From: Desulfurivibrio dismutans | GTDB lineage: Bacteria; Desulfobacterota; Desulfobulbia; Desulfobulbales; Desulfurivibrionaceae | Direction: 5' to 3' | NCBI RefSeq assembly: GCF_029210385.1 | Contig: NZ_JARGDQ010000007.1 | Span: 120,506 to 184,505, forward strand | Length of the DNA stretch: 64,000 bases | Shown: positions 15,979-24,193 of the stretch, in pieces | Layout: each line of letters opens with the position of its first letter | How positions within the stretch are numbered: the first letter of the stretch is position 1 | The notes under the pieces: generated by a model | What the model was told of the DNA's origin: nothing | Seen by the model: the letters and a program-made list of their open reading frames with translations, nothing else | The model's database searches: none | Translations under genes and position numbers: made by a program

Positions 15979-17585
15979 TCGCCCTGTCGGATGAGCTGAA
16001 CCGCCGGATGGAGCAGTTGCTGGCCTGGATTCGCCGGAAACCGGAGGTAACGGAAAACCGCTGGCTCCGCAGGCTGCGCGAGATGATGCTGGTCCTGCTG
16101 ATTTTCGCCCGGGAGTTCAGCCGGGACCGGATCCCGCTGCGAGCCAGCGCCCTGACCTTTACCATTATCCTTTCCCTGGTTCCCACCCTGGCCTTGGGTA
16201 CCGCAGTCCTCAAGGGCCTGGGTGCCGGCGACCAAATGCGCCAGGCGGCCCATCGCTTCATCGACCAGATGGAAAGCGCCGCTAGCATTTGGGGCGAGTC
16301 GGAGGCGGGGAGCAGCGAACGGCACTTCTCGGCCCCGTCCACCCAAGACCTACCCGTTGACGCCGCCGCAGACAACCAGGCGGCGACTTACGCCCCTGAC
16401 CAAGCACCTTCGCTAAGCCGCGCCCCCCCCGCCGACGAGGAGCCGGCCAGCAGCAGTGCACACCTGCGTCAGGCCATTGACCAAATCTTCGACTACGTGG
16501 AAGCCACCGACTTCACCACCCTGGGCGCCTTTGGGATCATCGGCCTGGTGGCGGCGGTGATTATCGTGCTGGGTAGCATCGAACGCTCGATGAACGCCAT
16601 CTGGCAAACCAGCGGCGGCCGCCCCATGGGTCGCCGGCTGATGGATTACCTGGCCCTGATGATCATGCTGCCGCTGGCGGTCAACCTCACTTTAGCCACC
16701 GAGGCCACCCTGCAAAGCGAGGCCCTGCAGGCACGGCTGCGCATCTTCATCCCCCTGGAAGGGCTGGAAAGCTTTTTGGTGAGCCTTATCCCCCTGCTGC
16801 TGCTGACCGTCACCTTCACCCTGCTCTACCGTTTTCTGCCCGCCACCCGAGTCAAGTTCACCCCGGCCTTGATCGGGGCCTTCTTCGGCGCCGTGGCCTG
16901 GCTGCTGGTCCAGGGGCTGTACCTCAAGCTGCAGATCGGGGTGGCCCGCTACAACGCCATCTACGGCTCCTTTGCCACCCTGCCCTTGTTTCTGGTCTGG
17001 CTGCAGCTCTGCTGGACCATCTTCCTGGCCGGTGCCGAGATGTCGTTCGCCACCCAGGCCCGCCACAACTACCGCTGGGACGACGAGGAGCTAAGCCCGG
17101 CCAACCGGCTTACCCTGGCCTTCACCCTGCTGCTCAAGGCGCAGGAAAATTTCCAAAACCGCCAACTCAGCGACCCGGCCCGCCTGGCCACCGAACTGCA
17201 GCAACCGGAACTGGTCATCCACCGGGTGGCCGGCGAGCTGGTCAGCCACCAACTGCTGCGCTACTACCAGGACCCGGAAAACCAGGTCCACGGCTACCTG
17301 CCGAGCACCCCCCTGAACCAGGTAAAACCGGTAGAAGTGATGGACATCATCCTGGGCACCGACATCCCCCCCCTGGCCGGCGCCACCCTGACCCAAGAAG
17401 CCCTTTCCGCCGCAAGGCAAGCGCTTTCATCGAAAACTTTTCACGACAACGGATGGCAACAACCCACGAGCGTCCCCGGGGTGCCGGCCCCACCGGATGC
17501 CGCGGGTTTGCCCGCCGCCGAGCGCACGGACGCGCAGGAGGCGGCGGGCGCCTCGGAGGCGGGCATGGATGCCCGCCGAGAATGA
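15975..17585 (+). CDS. YihY/BrkB-family membrane protein
   Basis: The protein has 536 residues with the YihY domain: DRIPLRASALTFTIILSLVPTLALG near residue 55, then several membrane helices ending in FATLPLFLVWLQLCWTIFLAGAEMSF. A hydrophilic Ala/Ser/Pro-rich insert of about 70 residues lies at roughly 100-165 between helices. A winged-helix-like domain (about 375-460) follows, as in longer family members. The function of the family is not settled. The last roughly 35 codons (from 17478) lie inside structured repeat B2, so the natural C-terminus has probably been replaced by repeat-encoded residues (PGVPAPPDAAGLPA, DAQEAAGASEA). Confidence 0.85.
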   Translation: MIALSDELNRRMEQLLAWIRRKPEVTENRWLRRLREMMLVLLIFAREFSRDRIPLRASALTFTIILSLVPTLALGTAVLKGLGAGDQMRQAAHRFIDQMESAASIWGESEAGSSERHFSAPSTQDLPVDAAADNQAATYAPDQAPSLSRAPPADEEPASSSAHLRQAIDQIFDYVEATDFTTLGAFGIIGLVAAVIIVLGSIERSMNAIWQTSGGRPMGRRLMDYLALMIMLPLAVNLTLATEATLQSEALQARLRIFIPLEGLESFLVSLIPLLLLTVTFTLLYRFLPATRVKFTPALIGAFFGAVAWLLVQGLYLKLQIGVARYNAIYGSFATLPLFLVWLQLCWTIFLAGAEMSFATQARHNYRWDDEELSPANRLTLAFTLLLKAQENFQNRQLSDPARLATELQQPELVIHRVAGELVSHQLLRYYQDPENQVHGYLPSTPLNQVKPVEVMDIILGTDIPPLAGATLTQEALSAARQALSSKTFHDNGWQQPTSVPGVPAPPDAAGLPAAERTDAQEAAGASEAGMDARRE

Positions 17586-17611
17586 GCGGCATCCGGTGGG
17601 GCCGGCACCCC
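17478..17611. repeat. structured repeat, family B copy 2
   Basis: Perfect 26-bp arms (17478-17503 and 17586-17611) begin GGGGTGCCGGCCCC and end in the complementary GGGGCCGGCACCCC. Inside are the conserved GCCGCGGGTTTGCC, a first hairpin (CCCGCCGCC with GGCGGCGGG), CCTCGGAGG, a second hairpin (GCGGGC..GCCCGC around ATGGAT) and GAGAATGAGCGGC. It covers the 3' end of the yihY gene and the gap to the ABC transporter. It may act as a terminator for yihY; that is inference. Confidence 0.8.
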
Positions 17612-17655
17612 CAAACTGGCGAATGCAACAACCATAAGTTAAGGGAAGGGATTGC

Positions 17656-18417
17656 ATGATCCGCATGCAGCAAGTAAGCAAAACCTTCGACCACGGCCAA
17701 ACCTTCGCCGTGCAAGAGGTCAACCTGGAGGTGGCCGACGGTGAAACCCTGGTGCTACTGGGCACCTCCGGTTGCGGCAAGACCACCACCCTGAAGATGA
17801 TCAACCGCCTGGTGGAACCCAGCAGTGGCATAATCGAGGTGGACGGCCGCAACGTCATGGACTGCCCTCTGCAGAAATTGCGCCGCAACATCGGCTACGC
17901 CTTCCAGGGGGTCGGGCTTTTTCCACACTTCACAGTGGGGGAAAACATCACCATCGGCCTGCGCCTGGATGGACGGCCCAAGAAAGAAAGACTGGCCCGG
18001 GCCCGGGAAATGCTGGCCCTGGTGGCCCTGGAGGAGGAGTTCATCGACCGCTACCCCCATCAGCTTTCCGGCGGCCAACAGCAGCGGGTGGGGGTAGCCC
18101 GGGCCCTGGCCGGGGCCCCGAAAAATCTGCTGATGGACGAACCCTTCGGCGCCCTGGATGCCATCACCCGGGACACCCTGCAAAAGGAGTATCTCAAGCT
18201 GCAGCGGGAGTTGAACAAGACAGTGATCTTCGTCACCCACGACATCATCGAGGCCCTCACCGTGGCCGACCGGATTGCGGTGATGCACGCCGGCCGTATC
18301 GAACAGGTGGGCAGCAAAACGGAGATTCTGCAGCAGCCGGCCACCGACTTTGTCCGCCACCTCTTTGCCAAGCCGGCGGAGCAACTCCGGGATTATTGGG
18401 AGGCCATGCATGAGTGA
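17656..18417 (+). CDS. osmoprotectant ABC transporter ATP-binding protein
   Basis: The 253-residue ABC ATPase has Walker A GTSGCGKT (residues 36-43), Q-loop in YAFQGVGLFPHFTV, signature QLSGGQQQR, Walker B NLLMDEPFGALD and the switch His in FVTHD. The LFPHFTVGENI segment is typical of the quaternary-amine (OpuC/ProV/OsmV) subfamily. It lacks the C-terminal CBS domains of OpuCA, so it is the short form. It energises uptake of betaine-like solutes with the next two genes, overlapping the permease gene by 8 nt. Confidence 0.9.
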   Translation: MIRMQQVSKTFDHGQTFAVQEVNLEVADGETLVLLGTSGCGKTTTLKMINRLVEPSSGIIEVDGRNVMDCPLQKLRRNIGYAFQGVGLFPHFTVGENITIGLRLDGRPKKERLARAREMLALVALEEEFIDRYPHQLSGGQQQRVGVARALAGAPKNLLMDEPFGALDAITRDTLQKEYLKLQRELNKTVIFVTHDIIEALTVADRIAVMHAGRIEQVGSKTEILQQPATDFVRHLFAKPAEQLRDYWEAMHE

Positions 18418-19042
18418 GTCCGCCCTGGCCCTGTTTTTGGCCAGCCATGCCACCGAACTGGGGCAGAAAACGGTGGAGCATCTGCTGCTTACCGGGATCT
18501 CCACCGGTTTGGCCATCGGCCTGGGTCTACCGCTGGGGGTTCTGGTGGCCAAAAACAGCCTGGTGCGGGGGCCGGTGCTGGGTATCGTGGGAGTTTTTCA
18601 GACCATCCCCAGCCTGGCCATGCTGGCCTTTCTGCTGCCCCTGCTGGGCATCGGCTTCAAACCGGCGATTACCGCCCTGACCCTTTACGCCCTGCTGCCC
18701 ATCGTACGCAACACCTACACCGGCCTGGCGGGCATTGACCGGGATATCATTGAAGCCGCCGCCGGCCTGGGTTTTACCGAACGGCAAAAGCTGCTGCTCA
18801 TCGAACTGCCTCTGGCCACCCCGGTGATCATCGCCGGCATCCGCACCGCCGCGGTGATCGGGGTGGGGATTGCCACCCTGTCGTCGTTCATCGGCGCCGG
18901 CGGCCTGGGCGATTACATCAACCGCGGGCTGGCCATGAACAACACCCAACTGATCCTGCTGGGCGCCTGCTCGGCGGCGATACTGGCCCTAATCATCGAT
19001 TTCCTGCTGGGCCTGCTGGGCCGCGCCCTGCGAAAAGCCTGA
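18410..19042 (+). CDS. osmoprotectant ABC transporter permease
   Basis: The start ATG at 18410 overlaps the end of the ATPase gene and gives 210 residues beginning MSESALALF; an upstream in-frame start at 18350 would add 20 residues that read inside the ATPase gene. Five or six membrane helices and the permease loop (EAAAGLGFTERQKLLLIELPLATPVIIAGIRTA) match OpuCB/OsmW-type BPD_transp_1 permeases. It is not fused to a binding domain; that is encoded separately downstream. Confidence 0.9.
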   Translation: MSESALALFLASHATELGQKTVEHLLLTGISTGLAIGLGLPLGVLVAKNSLVRGPVLGIVGVFQTIPSLAMLAFLLPLLGIGFKPAITALTLYALLPIVRNTYTGLAGIDRDIIEAAAGLGFTERQKLLLIELPLATPVIIAGIRTAAVIGVGIATLSSFIGAGGLGDYINRGLAMNNTQLILLGACSAAILALIIDFLLGLLGRALRKA

Positions 19043-19070
19043 AACGCACAATCAATAAAGGAGGGACTAT

Positions 19071-19964
19071 ATGACCTGCAAAAAGATTCTTGTCGTGCTG
19101 CTGCTCTGGCCTTTGTTGCTGGCCGGCTGCGGTGACCGGGACAAGAACGGCGACGGCATGGTGATCATCGGCTCCAAGAACTTCACCGAGCAGTTTATCC
19201 TGGCTGAAATCATGGCCCAGCTCATTGAAGCCCATACCGAACTTACGGTACGCCGCACCTTCAACCTGGGCGGCACCATGATCTGCCACCAGGCTCTGTT
19301 GGAAGGGGCAATCGACCTTTACCCCGAATACACCGGCACTGCCCTGAGTGCCATTTTAAACGAGGATCCCGGCCTGGACGCCGATGAGGCCCTGGAACTG
19401 GTGCGCACCCGTTACCGCCGGGAATTCGGGGTCGACTGGCTGGACCCATTCGGCTTCAATAACACTTACGCCCTTACCGTAAGAGCCGCGGAGGCCGCTG
19501 AACACGGCTGGCAAAGCATCGGCGACCTGGCAGCGGCGGCGGGCGATCTACAGGCCGGTTTCACCGCCGAGTTCATCGAGCGCAGTGACGGCTACCCCGG
19601 CCTGCGACAGGCTTACGGCCTCAACATCGGCGGCATCCGGGACATGGACCCGGGCCTGATGTACCAGGCCATCGCCGCCGGCAATGTCGACGTCATTTCA
19701 GCCTTTTCCACCGACGGACGGATTCCCGCTTACCAGTTGCAACCGCTGATCGACGACCGAGGTTTTTTCCCGCCCTACTACGCCGCCCCGTTGCTGCGCA
19801 ACGAAGTGGCCCGGCGCTATCCGGAAGTCCCCCAAACCCTGGCCCTGCTGGCCGGGGCCATCAACAACGCCACCATGCAGCGACTCAACCACCAGGTGGA
19901 CGAAGAAAAAAAAGCCATCCAGAAGGTGGCCACCGCTTTTCTTAATGAACTTGACCTGATATAA
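19071..19964 (+). CDS. osmoprotectant ABC transporter substrate-binding lipoprotein
   Basis: The 297-residue protein has a lipoprotein signal with lipobox LLAGC (Cys20), so it is membrane-tethered in the periplasm. The mature part begins with the OpuAC-type motif VIIGSKNFTEQFILAEIMAQLIE and has DLYPEYTGTALSAIL, typical of OpuCC/OsmF glycine betaine or choline binding proteins. A strong AGGAGGGA ribosome site lies 7 nt before the ATG. The set of three genes makes a complete importer; the exact substrate cannot be read from sequence. Confidence 0.9.
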   Translation: MTCKKILVVLLLWPLLLAGCGDRDKNGDGMVIIGSKNFTEQFILAEIMAQLIEAHTELTVRRTFNLGGTMICHQALLEGAIDLYPEYTGTALSAILNEDPGLDADEALELVRTRYRREFGVDWLDPFGFNNTYALTVRAAEAAEHGWQSIGDLAAAAGDLQAGFTAEFIERSDGYPGLRQAYGLNIGGIRDMDPGLMYQAIAAGNVDVISAFSTDGRIPAYQLQPLIDDRGFFPPYYAAPLLRNEVARRYPEVPQTLALLAGAINNATMQRLNHQVDEEKKAIQKVATAFLNELDLI

Positions 19965-20002
19965 GAGGGGTGAGATAAAAAATCAACCTGCAGGAGAATG
20001 CC

Positions 20003-20419
20003 ATGTACACCATGAAACTGTTACTGCTGACCGGGATGCTGGTGTTGTTCGGAGCCGGGGCGGCGCTGGCGGAGTTTGTTGAGAAGCGCTACGAGGCGAC
20101 CATCGATGAGGATGGTGTACAAAGAGTGGCAATGGAAGGGGGGGAATATTATTTCGACCCCAACGTGGTGGTGGTCAAGGTCAACGTGCCGGTGGAGCTG
20201 AACGTCCGGGATACCGGAGGTATTGCGCCCCACGACATTGTGCTCCATGCCCCGGAGGCGGGGATTGATTTTGCGGTGGATTACGGTCGCGAACCAGTAA
20301 CCATCAGCTTCACCCCCACCAAGGTCGGCGAATATGAATTTGACTGCAGTAAACGCTTTCTCTTTTTCAAAAGCCACCGGGACCGGGGCATGCACGGTAT
20401 TCTGAAGGTCGTGGAATAA
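20003..20419 (+). CDS. small secreted cupredoxin
   Basis: The 138-residue protein has a signal peptide (cleavage near ALAEFV, residue 23) and a cupredoxin domain. Candidate type 1 copper ligands are His77 (APHDIV), Cys115 (FDCSK), His125 and Met130 (in the SHRDRGMHG segment). The Cys-to-Met segment resembles the CuA/quinol-oxidase subunit II-like cupredoxins, but with one Cys only, suggesting a mononuclear site. An AGGAG ribosome site precedes the ATG; a second ATG lies 9 nt downstream. It is probably a periplasmic electron carrier or copper protein and may work with the membrane protein encoded next. Confidence 0.8.
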   Translation: MYTMKLLLLTGMLVLFGAGAALAEFVEKRYEATIDEDGVQRVAMEGGEYYFDPNVVVVKVNVPVELNVRDTGGIAPHDIVLHAPEAGIDFAVDYGREPVTISFTPTKVGEYEFDCSKRFLFFKSHRDRGMHGILKVVE

Positions 20420-20420
20420 A

Positions 20421-20459
20421 AGCTGAACAGTTACGTGCCAGAGTGAGCTGAATAGTTAC
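20421..20459. repeat. 14-bp direct repeat between cupredoxin and membrane protein genes
   Basis: AGCTGAACAGTTAC (20421-20434) and AGCTGAATAGTTAC (20446-20459) differ at one base and are spaced 25 bp apart start to start. The even spacing just upstream of a gene suggests tandem binding sites for a regulator on one helix face, but no regulator is known. Confidence 0.4.
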
Positions 20460-20487
20460 TAAAATTGAAGACTAAGGAGGTTCCGCC

Positions 20488-20955
20488 ATGCTCCCCATTG
20501 GCGAGGAACTACCCCAGGCCATTCGGCAACTGATTCCCTGGCTGGCCTTGGGGCACGGCGTTTTTCTGGCCCTGCTGCTGCTGTTTTTTATCTATCAGGC
20601 CCGGCTGGGCCGCCGCATCCGGCTCCGGCGGCAGGCCGGCGAACCACCGACCGGCCATGCTGCTCAGGTGGTCCGCCGACACCGCCACCTGGGGCCCCGG
20701 CTGGCCCTGCTCTGCGTGCTGGGTTTTACCGCCGGGCTGGTCATCGTTTTCCTGGACATGGGCCGGATTGCCGTCTACCCGCCCCACCTGCTGCTGGGGC
20801 TGGCCATTGTACTAACCGTAGGTGGCCTTTACGCCGCCTCCCGGCAGATCAGGCCCGATGACACTCTCTGGCGGCATCGCCACCGCCGCCTGGGCATCCT
20901 GTTGCTCTGCCTTTACCCACCGCAATTGCTGCTGGGGCTGGCGGTGCTGCTGTAG
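20488..20955 (+). CDS. four-helix membrane protein, DUF4079-like
   Basis: The 155-residue protein has four hydrophobic helices (about 13-37, 69-90, 98-117 and 135-155). Histidines flank them in HGVF, RRHRHLGPR, YPPHLLLGL and WRHRHRRLG. The two His-rich loops and pairing of YPPHLLLG with YPPQLLLG indicate an internal duplication and possible heme b binding. This layout resembles small cytochrome b-like DUF4079 proteins. An AAGGAGG site supports the start. Association with the cupredoxin gene suggests a small redox pair; this is inference. Confidence 0.6.
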   Translation: MLPIGEELPQAIRQLIPWLALGHGVFLALLLLFFIYQARLGRRIRLRRQAGEPPTGHAAQVVRRHRHLGPRLALLCVLGFTAGLVIVFLDMGRIAVYPPHLLLGLAIVLTVGGLYAASRQIRPDDTLWRHRHRRLGILLLCLYPPQLLLGLAVLL

Positions 20956-20997
20956 GACATTGCCGACCAAAACAGCTTTTTATTCCTTAGTTATTCG

Positions 20998-21026
20998 TTG
21001 ACATGCTGACAGGCAGCCGCTAGTAG
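20998..21026 (+). promoter_or_regulatory. candidate sigma-70 promoter for the PilZ gene
   Basis: A perfect TTGACA (20998-21003) is followed after exactly 17 bp by TAGTAG (21021-21026), which matches the -10 consensus in three of six positions. It lies about 137 nt upstream of the PilZ start. The -10 is weak, so the call is tentative. Confidence 0.35.
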
Positions 21027-21162
21027 TAAGCAATACGGTTTTTGATGGGCAAGCTGGGCGGATTGTCGTCAGCATCAGTTTTTTTGTCTGGGAGGAGATA
21101 AGTGATTCCCCATCACCCACCATCACCTTTGTGTGCAGCATTTCGGCTGCGAAGGTTTCAGC

Positions 21163-21645
21163 ATGAATAGCAATGAACAGCTTTCAGCCGAGGAGTTGAG
21201 CGCCTTTGTTGATATTTGCAAGCACCCCACTGTTGTGGAATCTTTGGCAGTAGCAACCCCCCAGCCCCAGCATCTTCCCGGGAAGCAAAAAAGGTTTTTC
21301 CGCCTGGAGCGGCATCTTCCGGTCGTTTTGAAGGTTAACGGCAATGCTATGCCTGCCGAGGCAATCAATATCGGGCTCGGCGGAGCCCTTCTCCGGGGAC
21401 CTTTTGGCGTTTTTATCCGCGGCTACCTGGAACTGCCGGTTGGCAAAAAGGTCGAGGTTGAGGTTGAACTCCCCAAACCCAAGTCAGTAATCACCCTGGA
21501 AGGAAGTGTTTGTTGGCGGAAAATAAAGCAGGGGCAGGTAACCGGACTTGGAATTCGCTTTTTTGCTCATCCTGTTGAAACTATTTGGGCCATTATTGCC
21601 AACATAGATCAGGCAATAAAGGACGACTTAGCCGCTGTTGACTGA
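21163..21645 (+). CDS. PilZ-domain protein
   Basis: The 160-residue cytoplasmic protein has an N-terminal 40-residue extension and one PilZ domain (RFFRLERHLPVVLKVNG to the end). The c-di-GMP motif RxxxR is imperfect (KRFFR, residues 43-47) and [D/N]xSxxG reads N69-I-G-L-G-G, so binding should be tested. A GTG 30 nt upstream (21133) is a possible alternative start; the ATG has GAAGG 6 nt before it. It converges with a diguanylate cyclase gene 22 nt away. Confidence 0.8.
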   Translation: MNSNEQLSAEELSAFVDICKHPTVVESLAVATPQPQHLPGKQKRFFRLERHLPVVLKVNGNAMPAEAINIGLGGALLRGPFGVFIRGYLELPVGKKVEVEVELPKPKSVITLEGSVCWRKIKQGQVTGLGIRFFAHPVETIWAIIANIDQAIKDDLAAVD

Positions 21646-21667
21646 ACAAGAGCAAAAACCGCCACGC

Positions 21668-22762
21668 TCATGGTCCGAAGGTAACCAAGCGGTTCCGCCC
21701 GGCGCTCTTGCCCATGTACAGCCTTTGATCCGCTACCGAAAAAAGCCTTTCAATGCTTTTGCCATCATCGGGAAAAGAAGCAACTCCAACCGTAATAGTA
21801 AGTTTTTCCCGCTGAGCCGTACTTGGCGGGGCCAGTCCTTTTTGTTCCACTTCCCGGCGGAGCTTTTCCGCCAGGAAAGCGGCGGCAGAGGCTGGGGTGT
21901 TCGGCAGCAGTACCGCAAACTCCTCCCCTCCATAGCGAGCCAGGACATCGCTCTGTCGAATTATACATTTCAAGGAAGCGACCAGTTCGCGCAGGACCTG
22001 GTCACCATAGAGGTGACCGTAGTTGTCGTTAACCTTTTTAAAGCGGTCAATATCCAGCAATATCAAAGAAAAAGCATCGTTGCTCCGCAAGCTTTTGCTT
22101 AACTCCTTATTAGCGTAGTCGTATAAAAAACGGCGATTGTAGGTCCCGGTCAATTCATCATGCATTGCCTCTTGCCGAGCCTTTTCAAAAAGACGGGTCC
22201 GCTCCAGAGCAAAGGCCATATTCTGGACCAACGAGCAAAAGAACACCTCGTCATCCTGGCGAAAATAACGGCCATCTTTTTTGTGAATATTCAAAAGCCC
22301 GAAAACCCGCCCATCGGCACCGAGCAGCGGCAACGAGAGCAGAGAGCTGACATTGGGCAACCTCCCCTTATAGAGCACAAAACGCACGTCATTATCAATA
22401 TTCTGTAATAAAAGCGGCTTGCCACTCTCAATAACTGAGGCGAACAAACCTTTGTCTTCACGAAAAATCAGGTCGTCGGTGATATCCATCAAGTCTTCAT
22501 CGGCGGCCCAGATCTCAAAAAAACCGCTCCCCTCATCCTTCAGCAGCAGGTAAAACTCCTCCAGTTCGAGTGTTTTTTTTAGCAATTCGACAATATTGAC
22601 CAGCAGCGAACTTACTTTCACGGCCATGCCGCACGTTTTGCTGGCGGAGTAGAGCTGATAAAGCTTATGCAGTCGCCCCTGCAGGACTTCGTTATCTTGC
22701 TTGGCGGACAGAAAAAGGCTGTCATCCATCCCTGCCAAAGGGCTTGTTGACGGTCCCATCAT
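21668..22762 (-). CDS. GAF-GGDEF diguanylate cyclase
   Basis: The 364-residue protein has a short N-terminal coil, a GAF-type sensory domain (about 45-190) and a GGDEF domain (about 198-360). The active site is GGEEF (278-282), with the metal Asp in LLDIDRFKKVND. The inhibitory I-site RQSD (269-272) sits the required five residues upstream. It should make c-di-GMP from two GTP under product inhibition. No membrane helix is seen. The convergent PilZ gene may encode one of its readers. Confidence 0.92.
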   Translation of the reverse strand: MMGPSTSPLAGMDDSLFLSAKQDNEVLQGRLHKLYQLYSASKTCGMAVKVSSLLVNIVELLKKTLELEEFYLLLKDEGSGFFEIWAADEDLMDITDDLIFREDKGLFASVIESGKPLLLQNIDNDVRFVLYKGRLPNVSSLLSLPLLGADGRVFGLLNIHKKDGRYFRQDDEVFFCSLVQNMAFALERTRLFEKARQEAMHDELTGTYNRRFLYDYANKELSKSLRSNDAFSLILLDIDRFKKVNDNYGHLYGDQVLRELVASLKCIIRQSDVLARYGGEEFAVLLPNTPASAAAFLAEKLRREVEQKGLAPPSTAQREKLTITVGVASFPDDGKSIERLFSVADQRLYMGKSAGRNRLVTFGP

Positions 22763-22822
22763 TTCAATTCCCCTCTTATAAATGCTTAATTGGCAAGAAA
22801 CAAAGGTAGCGGTTTTCTTTTT

Positions 22823-24193
22823 CTAGGCTCCCATTACCTGCAACAGCTCGGTGGTCTTGGCCCGCATCAGTGCTTCATCGGCGCGGGATTCCACGTTGAG
22901 CCGCACCACCGGTTCGGTGTTGGACGAACGCAGGTTGAAGCGCCAGTCGGCAAACTCCAAAGAAAGACCGTCGGTGCGGTCCACCGCCAGGGCCGCCGGG
23001 GCAAATCGCGCTTCCACCCGGGCCAGCACCGCCGCCGGGTCCGCCAGCCGCCGGTTGATCTCGCCGCTGGCCGGGAAAAGCCGCATCCGTTCGCCCACCA
23101 GGGCGGACAACGACCGGTTCCGACGGCAGATCAGTTCCAGCACCAGCAACCAGGGAATCATGCCGCTGTCGCAATAGGCGAATTCGCGAAAATAGTGGTG
23201 GGCGCTCATCTCGCCGCCGTACACCGCATCCTCGGCCCGCATCCGCTCCTTGATGAAGGCATGGCCGGTCTTGCTCATCACCGGCACCCCGCCGGCCTGC
23301 TGCACCACATCGACGGTGTTCCAGGTCAGGCGGGGATCATGAATAATCCGCGCACCGGGATGTTTGTTTAAAAAAACCTCGGCCAGCAGGCCGACGATAT
23401 AATATCCTTCAATGAAGCGTCCGGTTTCGTCAAACAGGAAACAGCGATCGAAGTCACCGTCCCAGGCAATGCCGACATCGGCTCCGTGTTCACGCACCGC
23501 CGCCGCCGTGGCCTGCCGGTTTTCAGGCAGCAAAGGATTGGGAATTCCATGGGGAAAAGTACCATCCGGCTGATGATGCACCCGGATGAATTCAAAGGGC
23601 AGGTGCGGCGCCAGGGCATCCAGCACCGGTCCGGCGCAGCCGTTACCGGCATTAACCACCACTTTCAGAGGCTTGAGCTTTGCCGGCGACACATAAGAAA
23701 GCAGGTGGCGGATGTACTGCTCGCGGAAATTACCGGCCGCAACCTCCCCCCGCCGGTCCGCCGCGGGCAATCGGCCGCCGGCCACCAGCTCCCGAATGGC
23801 CTGCAGGCCGGAATCGCCACTGATGGGCCGGGCCCCGTGGCGTACCAGTTTCATCCCGTTGTAATCGGCCGGATTATGGCTGGCGGTAACCATGATCCCG
23901 CCGGTAAAACCACCGCTGAAGGCGGCATGATAAATCTCCTCGGTGCCGCACAGGCCGATATCCACCACCCCGCATCCCCCATCGCACAAGCCCTCGGCCA
24001 GGGCCGCGCTCAATTCGCCGCTGGAAAGTCGGATGTCCTGGCCGATCACCACCCGGCCAGGACCGAAAACCTCCCCAAAGGCCCAGCCAATGGCCCGGGC
24101 CACCCCGGCATTGAGCTCATCCGGCACCCGGCCACGGATATCGTAAGCCTTGAAGGCCGTTGTCGGATAGCTGCTGTTCTGTTCAGCGGCCAT
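22823..24193 (-). CDS. manB: phosphomannomutase/phosphoglucomutase
   Basis: The 456-residue protein belongs to the alpha-D-phosphohexomutase family. It has the N-terminal motif FKAYDIRG, the active-site serine in [12 protein letters not shown], the metal loop DGDFDRC and a C-terminal phosphate-binding SSNTEP. It converts mannose-6-phosphate to mannose-1-phosphate for GDP-mannose. The start at 24193 has GGAGG 7 nt upstream; a longer frame to 24220 would read further into manC. It overlaps the end of manC by 11 nt. Confidence 0.9.
   Translation of the reverse strand: MAAEQNSSYPTTAFKAYDIRGRVPDELNAGVARAIGWAFGEVFGPGRVVIGQDIRLSSGELSAALAEGLCDGGCGVVDIGLCGTEEIYHAAFSGGFTGGIMVTASHNPADYNGMKLVRHGARPISGDSGLQAIRELVAGGRLPAADRRGEVAAGNFREQYIRHLLSYVSPAKLKPLKVVVNAGNGCAGPVLDALAPHLPFEFIRVHHQPDGTFPHGIPNPLLPENRQATAAAVREHGADVGIAWDGDFDRCFLFDETGRFIEGYYIVGLLAEVFLNKHPGARIIHDPRLTWNTVDVVQQAGGVPVMSKTGHAFIKERMRAEDAVYGGEMSAHHYFREFAYCDSGMIPWLLVLELICRRNRSLSALVGERMRLFPASGEINRRLADPAAVLARVEARFAPAALAVDRTDGLSLEFADWRFNLRSSNTEPVVRLNVESRADEALMRAKTTELLQVMGA

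Noticed and set aside
18350..18409. Upstream in-frame start for the ABC permease
   Set aside because: The extra 20 residues are read inside the ATPase gene and do not look like a membrane-protein start; ATG 18410 gives the usual length and overlap.
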